Part shown: positions 34,286 through 44,029 of the stretch, one piece after another
Position numbering within the stretch: the first letter of the stretch is position 1
Layout of the letters: each line of letters begins with the position of its first letter
NCBI RefSeq assembly: GCF_002575655.3
Contig: NC_053035.3
Span: 380,967,792 to 381,031,791, forward strand
Source: Aegilops tauschii subsp. strangulata
Taxonomy: Eukaryota > Streptophyta > Magnoliopsida > Poales > Poaceae
Reading direction: 5' to 3'
Length of the DNA: 64,000 bases
Program-made: the position numbers and the translations under genes
Notes under the pieces: generated by a model
Seen by the model: only the letters and a program-made list of their open reading frames with translations
Databases searched by the model: none
What the model was told of the DNA's origin: nothing

Positions 34286-35771
34286 CGTCATGTCCACCCA
34301 GGAAGACCTCAACTCCGCGCTCCAGGCAGCACGAGCGCCGCCAAACGTTGCGGGGCGCGGGCGGCGTGGCCAGGCGCCATCCACCCTTACTCCGCAACAG
34401 GCCCGGGCTCCCGCAAGGGCCTCAAGCCACGCCGCGGCGACGGCACCGCACACCCGGCGGGAACAGGCGAACATGAGGGCTGCACTCATAGTGGCACGGG
34501 AGCTGCTATGGTGTCGACTGATGGAGAGTGGCCGGGATGCACTGCTGGAATGCGTCGTCGAGCTATTGGACGCAGCGCCCATGGGAGCGTTGCCCTTCTG
34601 CTACCAGCTCACGCCCCAGGTAGCGGCCGGATCCAACGGCGGGCCTCACCGCGCCCGCGTGCCCCTGAGCGCGCCCGGGGGTCTCATTGGCATCGGCGCG
34701 ACCCACGGCGCCGGGCACCCCATCGCACCCGCGCCACCTCCGATGGGTGCGGGCACAAGCGTTGCCACCCGCAGCCCCAGCAGGGCACTACCCTACCATC
34801 CTCAGGACGGCGTGATGGGCCGGGCGACATGGAGCGTGGGGCACTTTGGCGAGGTCTTCGGGGCGACGGCCTCGGAGGCCTACGTGCCCCGCATGATGAA
34901 CCAGGAGTACACGCCGGAAGATGACCCTGGCTCGTTCCTCGAGCCAGGCTGGGAAGAGGAGACTCTAGGAGCTGAGTCCTTCCAGGAGCCGCCCGAGAGC
35001 CCTGCCAACCACGCCGTCGATAACAGCTACAGGGTACCACTAATCTCCCAGGAGCAGGTTTACGCTAACCATGAATCGCAAGTGAATCAGGTCACAGCGC
35101 CATGCGACGGTTCTAGCACGGCGGTACCCGGCCCACCAGGAGAGGTGCACTGGGGGTTGCATGGGACGAGCCAGGAGCAAGGCCCCTCCCAGCGTCGCAC
35201 GGAGCAAGGCGTTGCCCGGAGGTAGGCCCTCTGCCGGGGAGGCACCGGCGAGCCTTCCCCCGGCAGAGGACCCGTGGTCGCCGAGGGTGCCGCTGGCGTC
35301 CCCTTTGGCATTGTCCTGGTTTCCGATCGTCCCAACGGTGGTAGAGGGTGGCGCCAGGCGGGGCCCTCGTCTGGCGATATGAAGTAAGGCTCACGCCTGT
35401 GAAGGTATCTTCTCGTGACACTCTCACGTAATAATGAGTGGGGCTGTACACGCCCCGGAGCCTCAGGAGTGCCGCCCTCGGGCCTCGGGGGCTCCCTCCC
35501 ACGTCCTAGTGGTAGCAGTTAGCTCCACGCTGGTGAGAAGACTCGAAGACAAGAAGATTAGACTAGGCGTCGGACGTGGCCACTTGCTTTTAACCTCGTT
35601 TCGGTAGCGCTGCTTTCTGGATTTGGCTTTAAGTTGGAGTTGAATTTTAGTTTGACGCGCGCGGGGGGTGCCTTTTCTCGTTTGTGCTATTTCTTGCAAT
35701 CTGGTTCCTGCCTTAATTCGGAGCTCGCGCTTGCTGCCTCCCCCTCGCGAGCCCCTCGCGAGTGGGGCTGG
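34286..35771 (+). mobile_element. Pol-less Tat-family fragment with gag-like ORF
   Basis: An open frame of 311 codons (34290-35225) starts MSTQEDLNSALQAAR and has an Ala/Pro/Arg-rich N-terminus, a MRAALIVARELLWCRLMESG helix and an acidic C-terminal half. It is followed at 35395-35510 by ACTCTCACGTAATAATGAGT and CGCCCTCGGGCCTCGGGGGCT. Both also occur after pol in the full Tat element (52340-52410). Gag therefore joins the post-pol region directly, with pol absent. No LTR flanks it. An inverted repeat CCTCTGCCGGGG / CCCCCGGCAGAGG lies at 35227-35270. Confidence 0.5.
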
Positions 35772-36246
35772 TGAGGGAGTCCTGGATTACGGGGTCCTCG
35801 GATAGCCGGACTATATATTTTGGCCGGACTGTTGGACTATGAAGATACAAGATTGAAGACTTCGTCCCGTGTCCGGATGGGACTCTCCTTTGTGTGGAAG
35901 GCAAGCTTGGCAATTCGGATATGTAGATCTCCTTCTCTGTAACCGACTCTGTGTAACCCTAGCCCCCTCCGGTGTCTATATAAACCGGAGGGTTTAGTCC
36001 GTAGGACCAAGAACGACAATCATAATCATAGGCTAGCTTCTAGGGTTGAGCCTCTACGATCTCGTGGTAGATCAACTCTTGTAATACTCATAGCATCAAG
36101 ATCAATCAAGCAGGAAGTAGGGTATTACCACCATCGAGAGGGCCCGAACCTGGGTAAACATTGTGTCCCCCGCCTCCTGTTACCATTAGCCTTAGACGCA
36201 TAGTTCGGGACTCCCTACCCGAGATCCTCCGGTTTTGACACCGACA
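35772..36246 (+). repeat. Gypsy-type LTR
   Basis: It begins TGAGGGAGTCCTGGATTACG and ends TTTTGACACCGACA (475 bp), with a TATA box (GTGTCTATATAAACCGG, about 35970). A PBS-like TTGGTGCTTTCATTGAGAG follows at once (36247), so this is a 5' LTR. No 3' partner lies in the window. Confidence 0.75.
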
Positions 36247-36497
36247 TTGGTGCTTTCATTGAGAGTTCCACTGTGTCGTCACAATAAGGCTTGATGGCTG
36301 CTTCAATCATCTGTAACGATGCGATCCAGGGCGAGGTTTTCCTCCCCGAACAGGTCTTCATATTCGGCGGCTTCGTACTGCGGGCCAACTCGCTTGGCCA
36401 TCTGGAGCACATCGATAGCTATACCCCTGGCCATAGGGAGTTTGAGCATATTGTGAAATACTATAGACCTCGTATACATCTTGGAATTCAACAATGA
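36247..36497 (+). pseudogene. Truncated leader and gag start of the 35772 element
   Basis: After the PBS a 68-codon frame (36291-36497) begins MAASIICNDAIQGEVFLPEQ and stops in AT-rich non-element DNA near 36500. It is the 5' end of an element cut off by deletion. No conserved domain is visible. Confidence 0.5.
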
Positions 36498-36607
36498 TTC
36501 TAACTATTGAATTGTATAGACCATTACATTCGAAGTCAGTAGCCTAATATATTTATTAAACGATTACAACAAATGATTAATTCACTACAAAATAAGAAAA
36601 AAATGTG

Positions 36608-36867
36608 TACTCCCTCCGTTTTCATTTAAGTTCGCGTATTAGCATTGGTCAAAATCAAGTTTTGTAAACTGTCATAAAGTTTGTAACAAAAAATATTAAC
36701 ATATACAATAAAAAATAAATACCGTTAGATTCATTATTGAATGTACTTTCACATCATACATATTTGTTATGGTAAATGTTTATATTTTTCTATAAACTTG
36801 GTGAAACTTTAGGAAGTTTGACTTCAGTCAAACCTAATATGCAGAGTTAATAAAAACGAAGGGAGTA
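36608..36867. mobile_element. Stowaway MITE
   Basis: Termini CTCCCTCCGTTTTCATTTAA and TTAATAAAAACGAAGGGAG are flanked by TA on both sides (36608-36609 and 36866-36867). It is AT-rich and has no coding capacity. Confidence 0.9.
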
Positions 36868-36956
36868 CTAGTAGTTACTAGTACTACTCGCTAGTTGCTT
36901 AGCCCAATCACCCAACATGCCACACGGGGAGTTCAGTGTCACAAAATTTTGAGGTC

Positions 36957-36975
36957 GGCGGGAAAATCTCCCGCG
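36957..36975. promoter_or_regulatory. E2F-like site upstream of possible first exon
   Basis: GGCGGGAAAA is the reverse complement of TTTTCCCGCC, a match to the E2F consensus TTTSSCGC, followed by CTCCCGCG. E2F sites mark S-phase/replication genes in plants. This one sits about 100-400 bp before coding-like sequence at 37230-37440. Confidence 0.4.
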
Positions 36976-37229
36976 ACCCTGATTCGAGCAGTGCGAAGTT
37001 ACCATCATACCCTTCGGAACAGGCTAAGGATGACGCTTGGTAGGGGGCTGTTTTGGTAACTTCACATTCACCCTACCCAGCCAACCCCACCCCGGCACCC
37101 AGAGTAGTACACCTGAATACTCCCCATTTTCTATCCCTACCGCAAAATAGACTTCTCCACGGCACCGCAGCCTTCGTGCTCCTCCCCTTCTACATCGGTG
37201 CACTCGTCCACCGCAGCGCATCTACCTCA

Positions 37230-37440
37230 TCGACGATGTCGTATGCCGCACTGGAGCCAGTCCACCGTCGTCGTCGTACACGGAGCCTCTTCCCCGGCAC
37301 CATCTTCCACGGTCTCGGATCTGCTTCCCGGAAGTCAACGCCAAGCGCAAAAGCACCACCGTCATGGACAATGAACTGAGTCCCGTTGCCGACCATGATG
37401 CACAGAGGCCGCCGCGATTATCATACTCCTCCTCGATTGG
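37230..37440 (+). pseudogene. Possible first exon of an unknown host gene
   Basis: One frame stays open through VVCRTGASPPSSSYTEPLP, CFPEVNAKRKSTTVMDN and ELSPVADHDAQRPPRLSYSS, then meets a donor-like ATTG|GTAATG near 37440. Another frame starts with an ATG at 37235 (MSYAALEPVHRRRR). Neither is a recognised family. The piece lies upstream of the coding-like exons at 39012-40140 but its phase does not fit them directly, so linkage is only suggested. Confidence 0.3.
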
Positions 37441-37670
37441 TAATGTGTGTATTGAATCTCTTAGCAGTACATGTGCAGTTCCAAATTTGTTCATACCTAC
37501 CCTTCAAATTTCCTAGTTGCTATTGTTCCCGTAAAAGTAATTGGTTATAGCCTCCATTGTCCAACAGAATATCACCTTGTAATTGTGCGTCGCTCCTGTA
37601 TCACACTGTGCTTGCGTAGGTTCTTCATCTGCAACCAGTAGTGTGGCAAATGATGGGAAGTTTTTTAGAA

Positions 37671-37923
37671 CTAGCAAGATGCCCATGCGTTGCACGGAAC
37701 ATCAAGATGCATTTGTATGAGTAGTTTAGCTTGTGGGAGAAAATGATGAATGAGGGAAGGCCTTATTTGCAAATGTGGAGAGGGCTGTGGGTATCTTTTT
37801 GCAAAATTGCCATAGTTTCCTTCCTATCCGTCGAATATAAATCGGACGGCCTATATTGCAGGATGGCAGGCACACCATCATCACCAACTATGTTTTTTAT
37901 GAAAAAAGAGTAGAGAGTAGAGA
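37671..37923 (-). mobile_element. Non-autonomous Helitron-like element, short form
   Basis: It begins (minus-strand 3' end) A|CTAGCAAGATGCCCATGCGTTGCACGG with the hairpin and carries the shared GGCAGGCACACCATCATCAC block. It ends in GAGTAGAGAGTAGAGA before T. It lies 250 bp upstream of the AP2/ERF gene. Confidence 0.6.
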
Positions 37924-38054
37924 TAAATATAAATATAAAATAAATATAAGATTAGAGAAGAGAATAGAGATAGCAGGGACGTCCAGAAAGGATCGCGTGC
38001 GCGGGAAAAAGCAGCCGGGCGCGCGCTAGTTTTGGCGCACGGCGTCTGGCACGC

Positions 38055-38063
38055 TTTATAAAA
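38055..38063 (+). promoter_or_regulatory. TATA box of the AP2/ERF gene
   Basis: TTTATAAAA lies about 110 nt before the chosen ATG at 38169, followed by a C/T-rich leader with two near-identical CTCTCTCCCCG segments. Confidence 0.55.
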
Positions 38064-38168
38064 TCCAACGCCCTCCCACCGCTCTGTGCCTTGCCACCAC
38101 TCTCTCCCCGATCTGTGCCTCGCCGCCGCTCTCTCCCCGCCCTTTCTCGCCTCGACCGCCGCGCAACC

Positions 38169-38726
38169 ATGCCGCCGCGTCGCCGGGAAACTTGGGGATA
38201 CCGTGGTGTTCGCGCGCGCCCTTCCGGCGGCTTCTCCGCCGAGATCCAGTTCCACGGGATGCGCCTCGGCATCGGAACTTTCGACACCGCAAACGAGGCC
38301 GCCCGCGCGTACGACGCGGCGGCATGGCGCCTCCAGTGGCCTCATAGAACATTGAACTTCCCCAACTTGCCGACGCGGGAGCGGGCGCAGGAGCTCGCGC
38401 CTCCACCGCGGCAACCGGAGGCAGGAGCACATCCTGGCATAGCCGAGATGGACGAGGAAGCCATAGCGTTGTGGCGCCAACGCTTCCCGCAGGATATCAC
38501 AAATGAGCGCGAGTTCTACGCGCAAAGGAGGGTGAAGAGGGAGAAGAGGAGGGCGGAGCGAGCCGCCTATCGCGAGAACAAGCGTACATGGAAAGCGGCC
38601 GCTCAATTCAACATGAAGCTAGGAGCAGCGTCGCCCTGGGGCTCAGACGACGATCAGTATCTTGACGCCTACATTGAGACGTTGGAGGAGGACATCACCG
38701 AGGAGGAGTCGGATGACGAGGAGTAG
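38169..38726 (+). CDS. Small AP2/ERF-domain protein
   Basis: An intact 185-residue frame, MPPRRRETWGYRGVRARPSG onward. Residues about 9-67 form one AP2/ERF DNA-binding domain: the YRGVR strand, then RLGIGTFDT (the usual WLGTF tryptophan is missing), then the AARAYDAAAWRL helix and a terminal LNFPN. The middle has EEAIALWRQRFPQD, followed by a basic helix (RRVKREKRRAERAAYREN) and an acidic tail (EEDITEEESDDEE). The frame extends 26 codons upstream to 38091, but 38169 has a better start context and directly precedes the conserved part. Known family members are nuclear transcription factors binding GCC-box or DRE elements; the lost tryptophan may alter binding. Single exon, TATA upstream, Helitron-like DNA next door. 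It is the best candidate for a functional non-transposon gene here. Confidence 0.8.
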   Translation: MPPRRRETWGYRGVRARPSGGFSAEIQFHGMRLGIGTFDTANEAARAYDAAAWRLQWPHRTLNFPNLPTRERAQELAPPPRQPEAGAHPGIAEMDEEAIALWRQRFPQDITNEREFYAQRRVKREKRRAERAAYRENKRTWKAAAQFNMKLGAASPWGSDDDQYLDAYIETLEEDITEEESDDEE

Positions 38727-39011
38727 TTAAACTATCTTTTTTTATCTATCTATGCTATATCTAGTCTGAGAACTATCTATGTCTCTACTCTCTACTCTCT
38801 GTCTCTACTTCTCTATCTCAGCACTCCGGGCCCCTAAAAACTGGCTATTCCGGCATTGTAAACGCTTTTTTAACGCGCCGCGCATTGCACTTCTGTTGGA
38901 GATGTTGTAACATGGCAGATGAGTGATTTAATGTTGCCCACAAGATGCGTGAGTATTACTATATTTTTCTTGCCATGTTGAGATTTTAAAATCATGAGTG
39001 CAAACATGCAG
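38727..39011 (+). other. 3' flank of the AP2/ERF gene
   Basis: It starts with a TCTCTACTCTCTACTCTCTG low-complexity run (38779-38820) that mirrors the AGTAGAGAGTAGAGA run upstream of the gene at 37909-37923, opposite strand sense. The two could mark the borders of an inserted unit. No other feature is seen. Confidence 0.35.
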
Positions 39012-40140
39012 AGGAGCAATGAAGACCAAACACGGGATATTGGGGACATCTTAAAGGAGCGTGGCAAGTTAAAGAGGAGCTGCACCGAACCTGTAAAACA
39101 AGCTTTGGTAAGTAACACCCTTTCAATTACTTTTGTTTAGCCTCTTGTTATTCATGTTGGAAATATGAGTATATGTTGTAGTTTCTGTTTCTCTTAGCCT
39201 CGTGTTCTTCGATGTGTAATAAGAAGAGTCTTAATCGTCCTAATGCTTTCATTTTTAGCTTGATGTAGGAAGTGGGTGTTCTCACCTTGGAGTCTGTTTT
39301 TATATATTTATTTCCTTTTGAATTCACTTCTCCTAGTCCTGTTTATCTGGCTTCTACTAAATGGTTTGGGTTGCTCTGAGTATTGATCTAAAAAGAAGTA
39401 ACTTCATGTCAGGATGCAGTTCCTGCGAGGAGGGAAGTATGGTCAACCTTGAGATCATGTTTCCAAAATGAGGCTGGATTACACACAAGGTGCCCGTTCC
39501 CTAATGATGCTGGATTGGACACAAGGTGCAAATTCCCAGATGATGCTGGATTACACACAAGCTAGGTGGAGTCATCATCTGTTCGTGTCCTCGTGGCTCT
39601 AGTAAAGGCTGAAAGAAAACGTGCAGCAGCCCTTGAGAATGTAGCTGCGTTCCTGAAGAAGCGAAAAGCGCAATCATATGCTCTCTTCGCCCAAGCCAAA
39701 GAAGAGATGGAAGAAGCCAGAAAGAAGCTAGCAGAGGCAGAGCAGACTAGGTGTCTCCTGCTATCTAAAATTGTTGTCCATACAAATTTTCCTTCATAAT
39801 AGCTAGGTTCAAATGTTTATCCAGTCGACATGCCTGTTGTGATGTCCGTGCATCTACTAATGTGGCGCAAAATAAAAAAATTGGGTCATGTAATAAGCGC
39901 AATTACTTTCCACACAATAACAGACGAAGCATTGGACATGGTATAGTTTACGCTCAAGCCCAACATTCCAAGTTCAACTTCCACATCAAACTCATGTTCA
40001 CAGATATCTGGACATTCATAGATAATGTCCACAACCATGATTCACTTCAAAGCCAAAAAAATGTGAGGAGAGTTATAAATAAAGAAAAACCTCTGGTTCC
40101 TACTACCAATGCGAGCACAACAAGTCAAGACCATGCGTAA
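39012..40140 (+). pseudogene. Unknown coiled-coil gene, three joined exon-like blocks
   Basis: Three coding-like blocks have compatible splice signals. 39012-39107 (acceptor CATGCAG, donor TTTG|GTAAGT) reads RSNEDQTRDIGDILKERGKL. 39413-39750 (acceptor ATGTCAG, donor CTAG|GTGTCT) reads three short repeats of the AGLHTRC.FP type, an in-frame TAG at 39563, then a predicted helix (AERKRAAALENVAAFLKKRK, KEEMEEARKKLAEAEQT). 39807-40140 continues in phase through KKIGSCNKRNYFPHNNRRS to a stop. The last intron would be only about 56 nt. I do not recognise the family. The single stop suggests recent decay, or that the TAG is skipped by an alternative donor. 39566 offers an internal start. Confidence 0.4.
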
Positions 40141-40205
40141 TTAATTATATTTTGGTCATTTTTTGACTAATCGCGAATAATTTTTGGAAGCATGTATAAT
40201 TTCTA
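40141..40205. other. AT-rich spacer
   Basis: Short AT-rich sequence between the coiled-coil gene remnant and the minus-strand remnant. Nothing else is seen. Confidence 0.3.
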
Positions 40206-40829
40206 ATGCCGGCCGCGGCTGGGGTCCATGATGTTTTGAGCCAAACCGAGCAACACATCGGCTATCTATGCCGGCAATGCCGTGGTCGTAGCATTCGTGG
40301 GTTCAGAGCGGCGGTGGCTCCCTTGGTCTACTATTCCTCAGTGTCAGCGATGGCCGTAAACGTGTTGGCCACCTCTGCCAGCATACCGCGGTTCCGCCAA
40401 CATTTGCGTCGGATGGCGCGGCCAACCACGATGCATTGGACGCCGTGGTCCCCCTGTGCCGGAGTGCAGCAACTGCCACTCCTCTGCGAGCAGGCTTGGA
40501 GCGTCGAGTTGATGCACCAGGGGCCAGCTTGTTGCGGCGGATTGCTCCTCCGCTTGCCCGCCTGCAGCCTCGCCCATGGTACTGACGGCCTAGGGCGGGG
40601 AGGGAGGTGGGGCAGCGAGTTGCCTGGCTTGTCGGGGCACCCAGTCGGCTTTTATGCCGGAGAACTCGTCTTCCTGTTCACCGGATGCTATGGAGAGTGT
40701 GGAGAAAATGGTGCAAGGAGGATATGGGGAGCAGCGGTGTGGTGCGGTTCTTGCCAGGCATCTGACCTCGTTTAAATAGCGGGTGGACGAGAGGAGCCAG
40801 CCGACGTTGTGTTCTAAAATGCCGGCCAA
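40206..40829 (-). pseudogene. Decayed minus-strand gene of unknown family
   Basis: The minus strand has a TATA-like CTATTTAAAC (about 40771-40780), then an interrupted coding-like stretch: EQEDEFSGIKADWVPRQAR, a stop, MGEAAGGQAEEQSAATSWP. In other frames are Ser/Ala/Arg-rich GRGCRRASGGAIRRNKLAPG and EVANTFTAIADTEE. Several frame changes would be needed to connect them. The plus-strand frame of 189 codons over the same bases is Cys/Gly-rich without pattern and is treated as a shadow. Confidence 0.3.
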
Positions 40830-40892
40830 CTCGCGGAAGGACGTGTTGCCGGCACACGCGCGAATTCAATGGAGGCAGGCGGGGCAGTCTGA

Positions 40893-41090
40893 GGCCTAGT
40901 TCTTTTGAGCGATTCTCCCAGAATCGCCCCCCTCCCCAGCTTCTCCCGGAATCGCCACTTCATATTTTTTTATAATCCTATCTAGTTAAGGTCTAATTAG
41001 CTAGGATTGTAAAAAAAATATGAAGTGACGATTTTAGGAGAAGCTGGGGAGGGGGGCAATTCTGGGAGAATCGCTCAACAGAACTGGGCC
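40893..41090. mobile_element. Fold-back MITE (GGCCTAGTTCTTTT family), intact
   Basis: The two ends are inverted repeats of about 75 bp: GGCCTAGTTCTTTTGAGCGA at the left pairs with TCGCTCAACAGAACTGGGCC at the right, and CCCCAGCTTCTCCCGGAATC with GATTTTAGGAGAAGCTGGGG. TGA flanks both sides, a possible 3-bp duplication. The single strand would fold into a near-complete hairpin with an AATTAGCTAG loop. Same family as 4088-4425. Confidence 0.75.
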
Positions 41091-41212
41091 TGAAGCCGAT
41101 TGCACGCGGCGAGGAGGCGTGTTCAGCCTAGCCTGCAGTGAGTGGGGCCCCCTTCGCCGGCGCTCTAGTTCAATGCCTGCGCTATGAGAGGTCGCATCCG
41201 TGTCAGAGCAAT

Positions 41213-41340
41213 CACTCCCTCCAGTCCTTTTTTCTTTGGGTATAACAAAATCTCGTTTTCCAATCACATTTTACAAGTAAAATTCGCGGACAAAATTTGA
41301 CCCAAAATACGATGGGGACTAGTAAACCAGGATGGAGGTA
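41213..41340. mobile_element. Decayed Stowaway-like MITE
   Basis: The left end CTCCCTCCAGTCCTTTTTTC and the right end ACTAGTAAACCAGGATGGAGG followed by TA match the Stowaway pattern, but the ends are not full complements and one may derive from a second element. Confidence 0.55.
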
Positions 41341-41980
41341 GTAGTTATGAATTCTATTTTCGCTCCATACCAATCATTCTAAAAGCTACTTAGTACTTAT
41401 AACGCGCCATTGAAAATCGGAACTCTTACCCCGCTAAAAATGATATTTTAAACGTGACTACTCGATCAGTGGCGACTGGTGAGCCACCGCCTCCAGGTCG
41501 TTCACCTGTGGTCCCGACCATCAACTCCTACGGATCAAATTATCACGCGAGCTGACTATTCCTACAAACGTTCGCTCCACCATGTACCCGGTACCCGCGC
41601 AGGCAGCAATCGTGCACCTAGGGTTTTAGGTTTTATTTGTATATGGTTCCTTGACGAAACGCTCATGTCTGCGAGACAGCGAGAGACCGACTGCATGCGT
41701 GCACCTCTTCTCTTGGTATATGTACTCCACCGTTTGTCTGGTGTCCAAAAAATTATACAGTAGTAATAATTAGGAATGTGCCAATGCGTTGCCACACGGT
41801 CAAAGTATACATATTCACCGATTTGATAGAAAGAAGAGTCTAGTTTTGAAATACGTATATCACTAAAAATATGCTATGTTTCACTCAAAATATATTCCTT
41901 TGGCGGTTTTGATGAGATAAGGGAGGAATGTGGTTGGTTTCAAGATTCGAGAAGTGGTATATCTCTAATTTCTACTCTTA
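41341..41980. other. Non-coding interval
   Basis: Mixed-composition DNA with no recognised gene or element. The ORFs at 41479-41795 on either strand lack coding character. Confidence 0.3.
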
Positions 41981-42471
41981 CTAGCAAGATGCCCATGCAT
42001 TCCACAGAACATCCGTATTTTTTTACAAAACACCTGTTGTGATTAACCCATGCAGGAGTAATCCCATGTGTAAAAACTAATGATATCTTGAGAATTTTAT
42101 CGGAAAAATGGTATCTCAAGAATTTCATCAAAAAAATGATATCTCAAGAAAGATGAGAGAGAAGGTGAGGAGGAGTGGGGCGTGGTGGTGACTGGTGCTC
42201 GGACTGGGCGGAGGCATGAGGATTGACGGCGCCGGCAGCGGCCACCATGCCAGATTGTTCCAGAGACTTCCTTTTTTAATTGCTCAACAATGAGGTTGTG
42301 GGAGATAAGGATGAATGAGGCAAGGCCTTATCTGGAATGTGGAGAGAGGTGCGGGTATCTTTTGTAAAATTGTCATAGTTTGCTTTCTATCCGTCAGATA
42401 TAGATCGGACGGTCTATATTACAAGATGGCAGGAACACCATCATCACCAACTCGGTTTTTTATAACAGTAG
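41981..42471 (-). mobile_element. Non-autonomous Helitron-like element, long form
   Basis: It starts A|CTAGCAAGATGCCCATGCATT and shares its additional interior (AATTTCATCAAAAAAATGATA; GGTGGTGACTGGTG) with 1224-1712. Its 5' end abuts the 5' end of the next copy, forming a head-to-head pair. Confidence 0.6.
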
Positions 42472-42704
42472 AGATAAAAAAACAGAGTTGGTGATGATGG
42501 TGTGCCTGCCATCCTGCAATATAGGCCGTCCGATTTATATCTAACGGATAGGAAGGAAACTATGGCAATTTTGCAAAAGGATACCCACACCCCTCTCCAC
42601 ATTTGGAAATACGGCCTTCCCTCGTTCATCCTTTTCTCCCACAAGATAAACTACTCATACAAATGCATCTTGATGTTCTGTGCAATACATGGGCATCTTG
42701 CTAG
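42472..42704 (+). mobile_element. Non-autonomous Helitron-like element, short form
   Basis: It begins at the A/T run before CAGAGTTGGTGATGATGG and ends GGGCATCTTGCTAG|T at 42704, with a partly mutated hairpin (TGTGCAATACATGGG). It is the mirror of the adjoining minus copy over about 230 bp. Confidence 0.6.
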
Positions 42705-43530
42705 TTGTTGCAAAAGGCCCATGTGTGTGTGTGTTGTGTGTGTGAGAGAGAGGGAGAGAGGAGGAGGATGGAGTGCGTGTGTGACAGACACAAAGAGTAT
42801 GTGTGTGAGAGAGGTATCAGCTTAAAATGAGGCGATAGTGTGTGTGTGCATGATCAAGAGGGTGTGTCTCAACAAGGGACAAAAAATCTACATAGATACA
42901 AGGAGCATGGTAGAGACATGTACGCGATAGTGGAAGCACGAGTGTGTGGGTGTATAAACCTATCTAGAGGCTAGTCGATCAATGTTTGTGAGAGAAATAC
43001 AAGTCGGGGGTGCGAAAGCGAGAGTTTTGCATGTGTGTGTGAGAGAGACGGTAGTCGGGAAGGGGAGTGGAAGCAGGAGTTGTGTGTGTGTGAGAGAGAG
43101 AAAGAGAGGGGGGGAGTTTGTCTGGTCGGTAAACAAATGAATAATGTCAGTTTTATAACTGGGATGGAGACGGAACGGAGACCGCAACAAATGTTGTGTC
43201 TGCGGGAGAGAGTAATTTTAGTGGTATGAGTCATATCTAGAGAGATATAGGGTATGTGAGAGAACCATATAGAGAGAGACAAAGTGAAAGACGAGTGAGA
43301 GTGTGTGTGTGGCGGTGAAAAAGAAATCTTAGGTACCTAGTGATACCAGAGAACGGTAGAGACGTGAGAGATAATGAAAACCATGTAATGATAATGATAG
43401 GGAGAGTGTGACACTTCTCAAGGGAGTCGTCGAGAGACCATGTTTGCGAAAATAGGAGAAACATGAAGTGAGCGTGCGGGGGAGCTGGAGAAAAGAGAGT
43501 GATAGCTACATGAAGGAGCATGCGAGAGAG
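42705..43530 (+). repeat. Degenerate GT/GA-rich low-complexity tract
   Basis: Over 800 bp of scattered GTGTGTGTG and GAGAGAGAG runs separated by 20-60 bp of semi-unique sequence, strongly purine/T-rich on one strand. Frames such as 42960-43282 on the minus strand are Ser/Leu/His repeats without coding pattern. No termini were found. Confidence 0.7.
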
Positions 43531-44029
43531 ATGGGCATGAAAGGAGATTCAAATATTTAGTTGCGTGTATAGAAAATGTCAATATAAAGGGGATTCAAAT
43601 ATTTGAATTCGAGATGATGATACATGTAATTCATACTCGAACCAAAATTGATCTATCAAACATGCATACTCATATGAATTCACGCGCATCGATGTTATCT
43701 AACATGTAGATATTACTGATCCATACATTTTAGTAGAACCTAATTTGAATTAAAAAATTTGAATTCAACCTTATGATTTTGAGATCATTGTATTTGTAAA
43801 TAATATTATATATATAAAGGAGCAGAATTCTTTGTTGTGCTTTTGAAAGTATATATAAAAAATGATGTATATAGAATTTTATTCCAATCAAAAATGGATC
43901 CTGCCCGAACAAAAATAGAACACAAACTGGATTCGGATTGAGTTGGCATGGTAAACGTGCACTCTTGCTCTGCAAAAATTTGAATGAAGCGGGGAAAGTC
44001 ACAGTAACCGTCCAAAACCAAAATCTGCA
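43531..44029. other. AT-rich non-coding interval
   Basis: AT-rich, with a repeated GGATTCAAATATTTRAATT motif (43571-43605) and ATATATAAAGG. No gene or element end is recognised. Confidence 0.3.

Noticed and set aside
38091..38168. Upstream start for the AP2/ERF gene
   Set aside because: The additional 26 residues are low-complexity Pro/Ser/Arg from the CT-rich leader. The start at 38169 directly precedes the conserved domain.
40206..40775. 189-codon plus-strand frame
   Set aside because: Cys/Gly-rich without pattern. The minus strand has a TATA box and more gene-like segments.
42960..43282. Minus-strand frames rich in Ser, Leu, His and Thr
   Set aside because: Translations of GT/GA dinucleotide runs.
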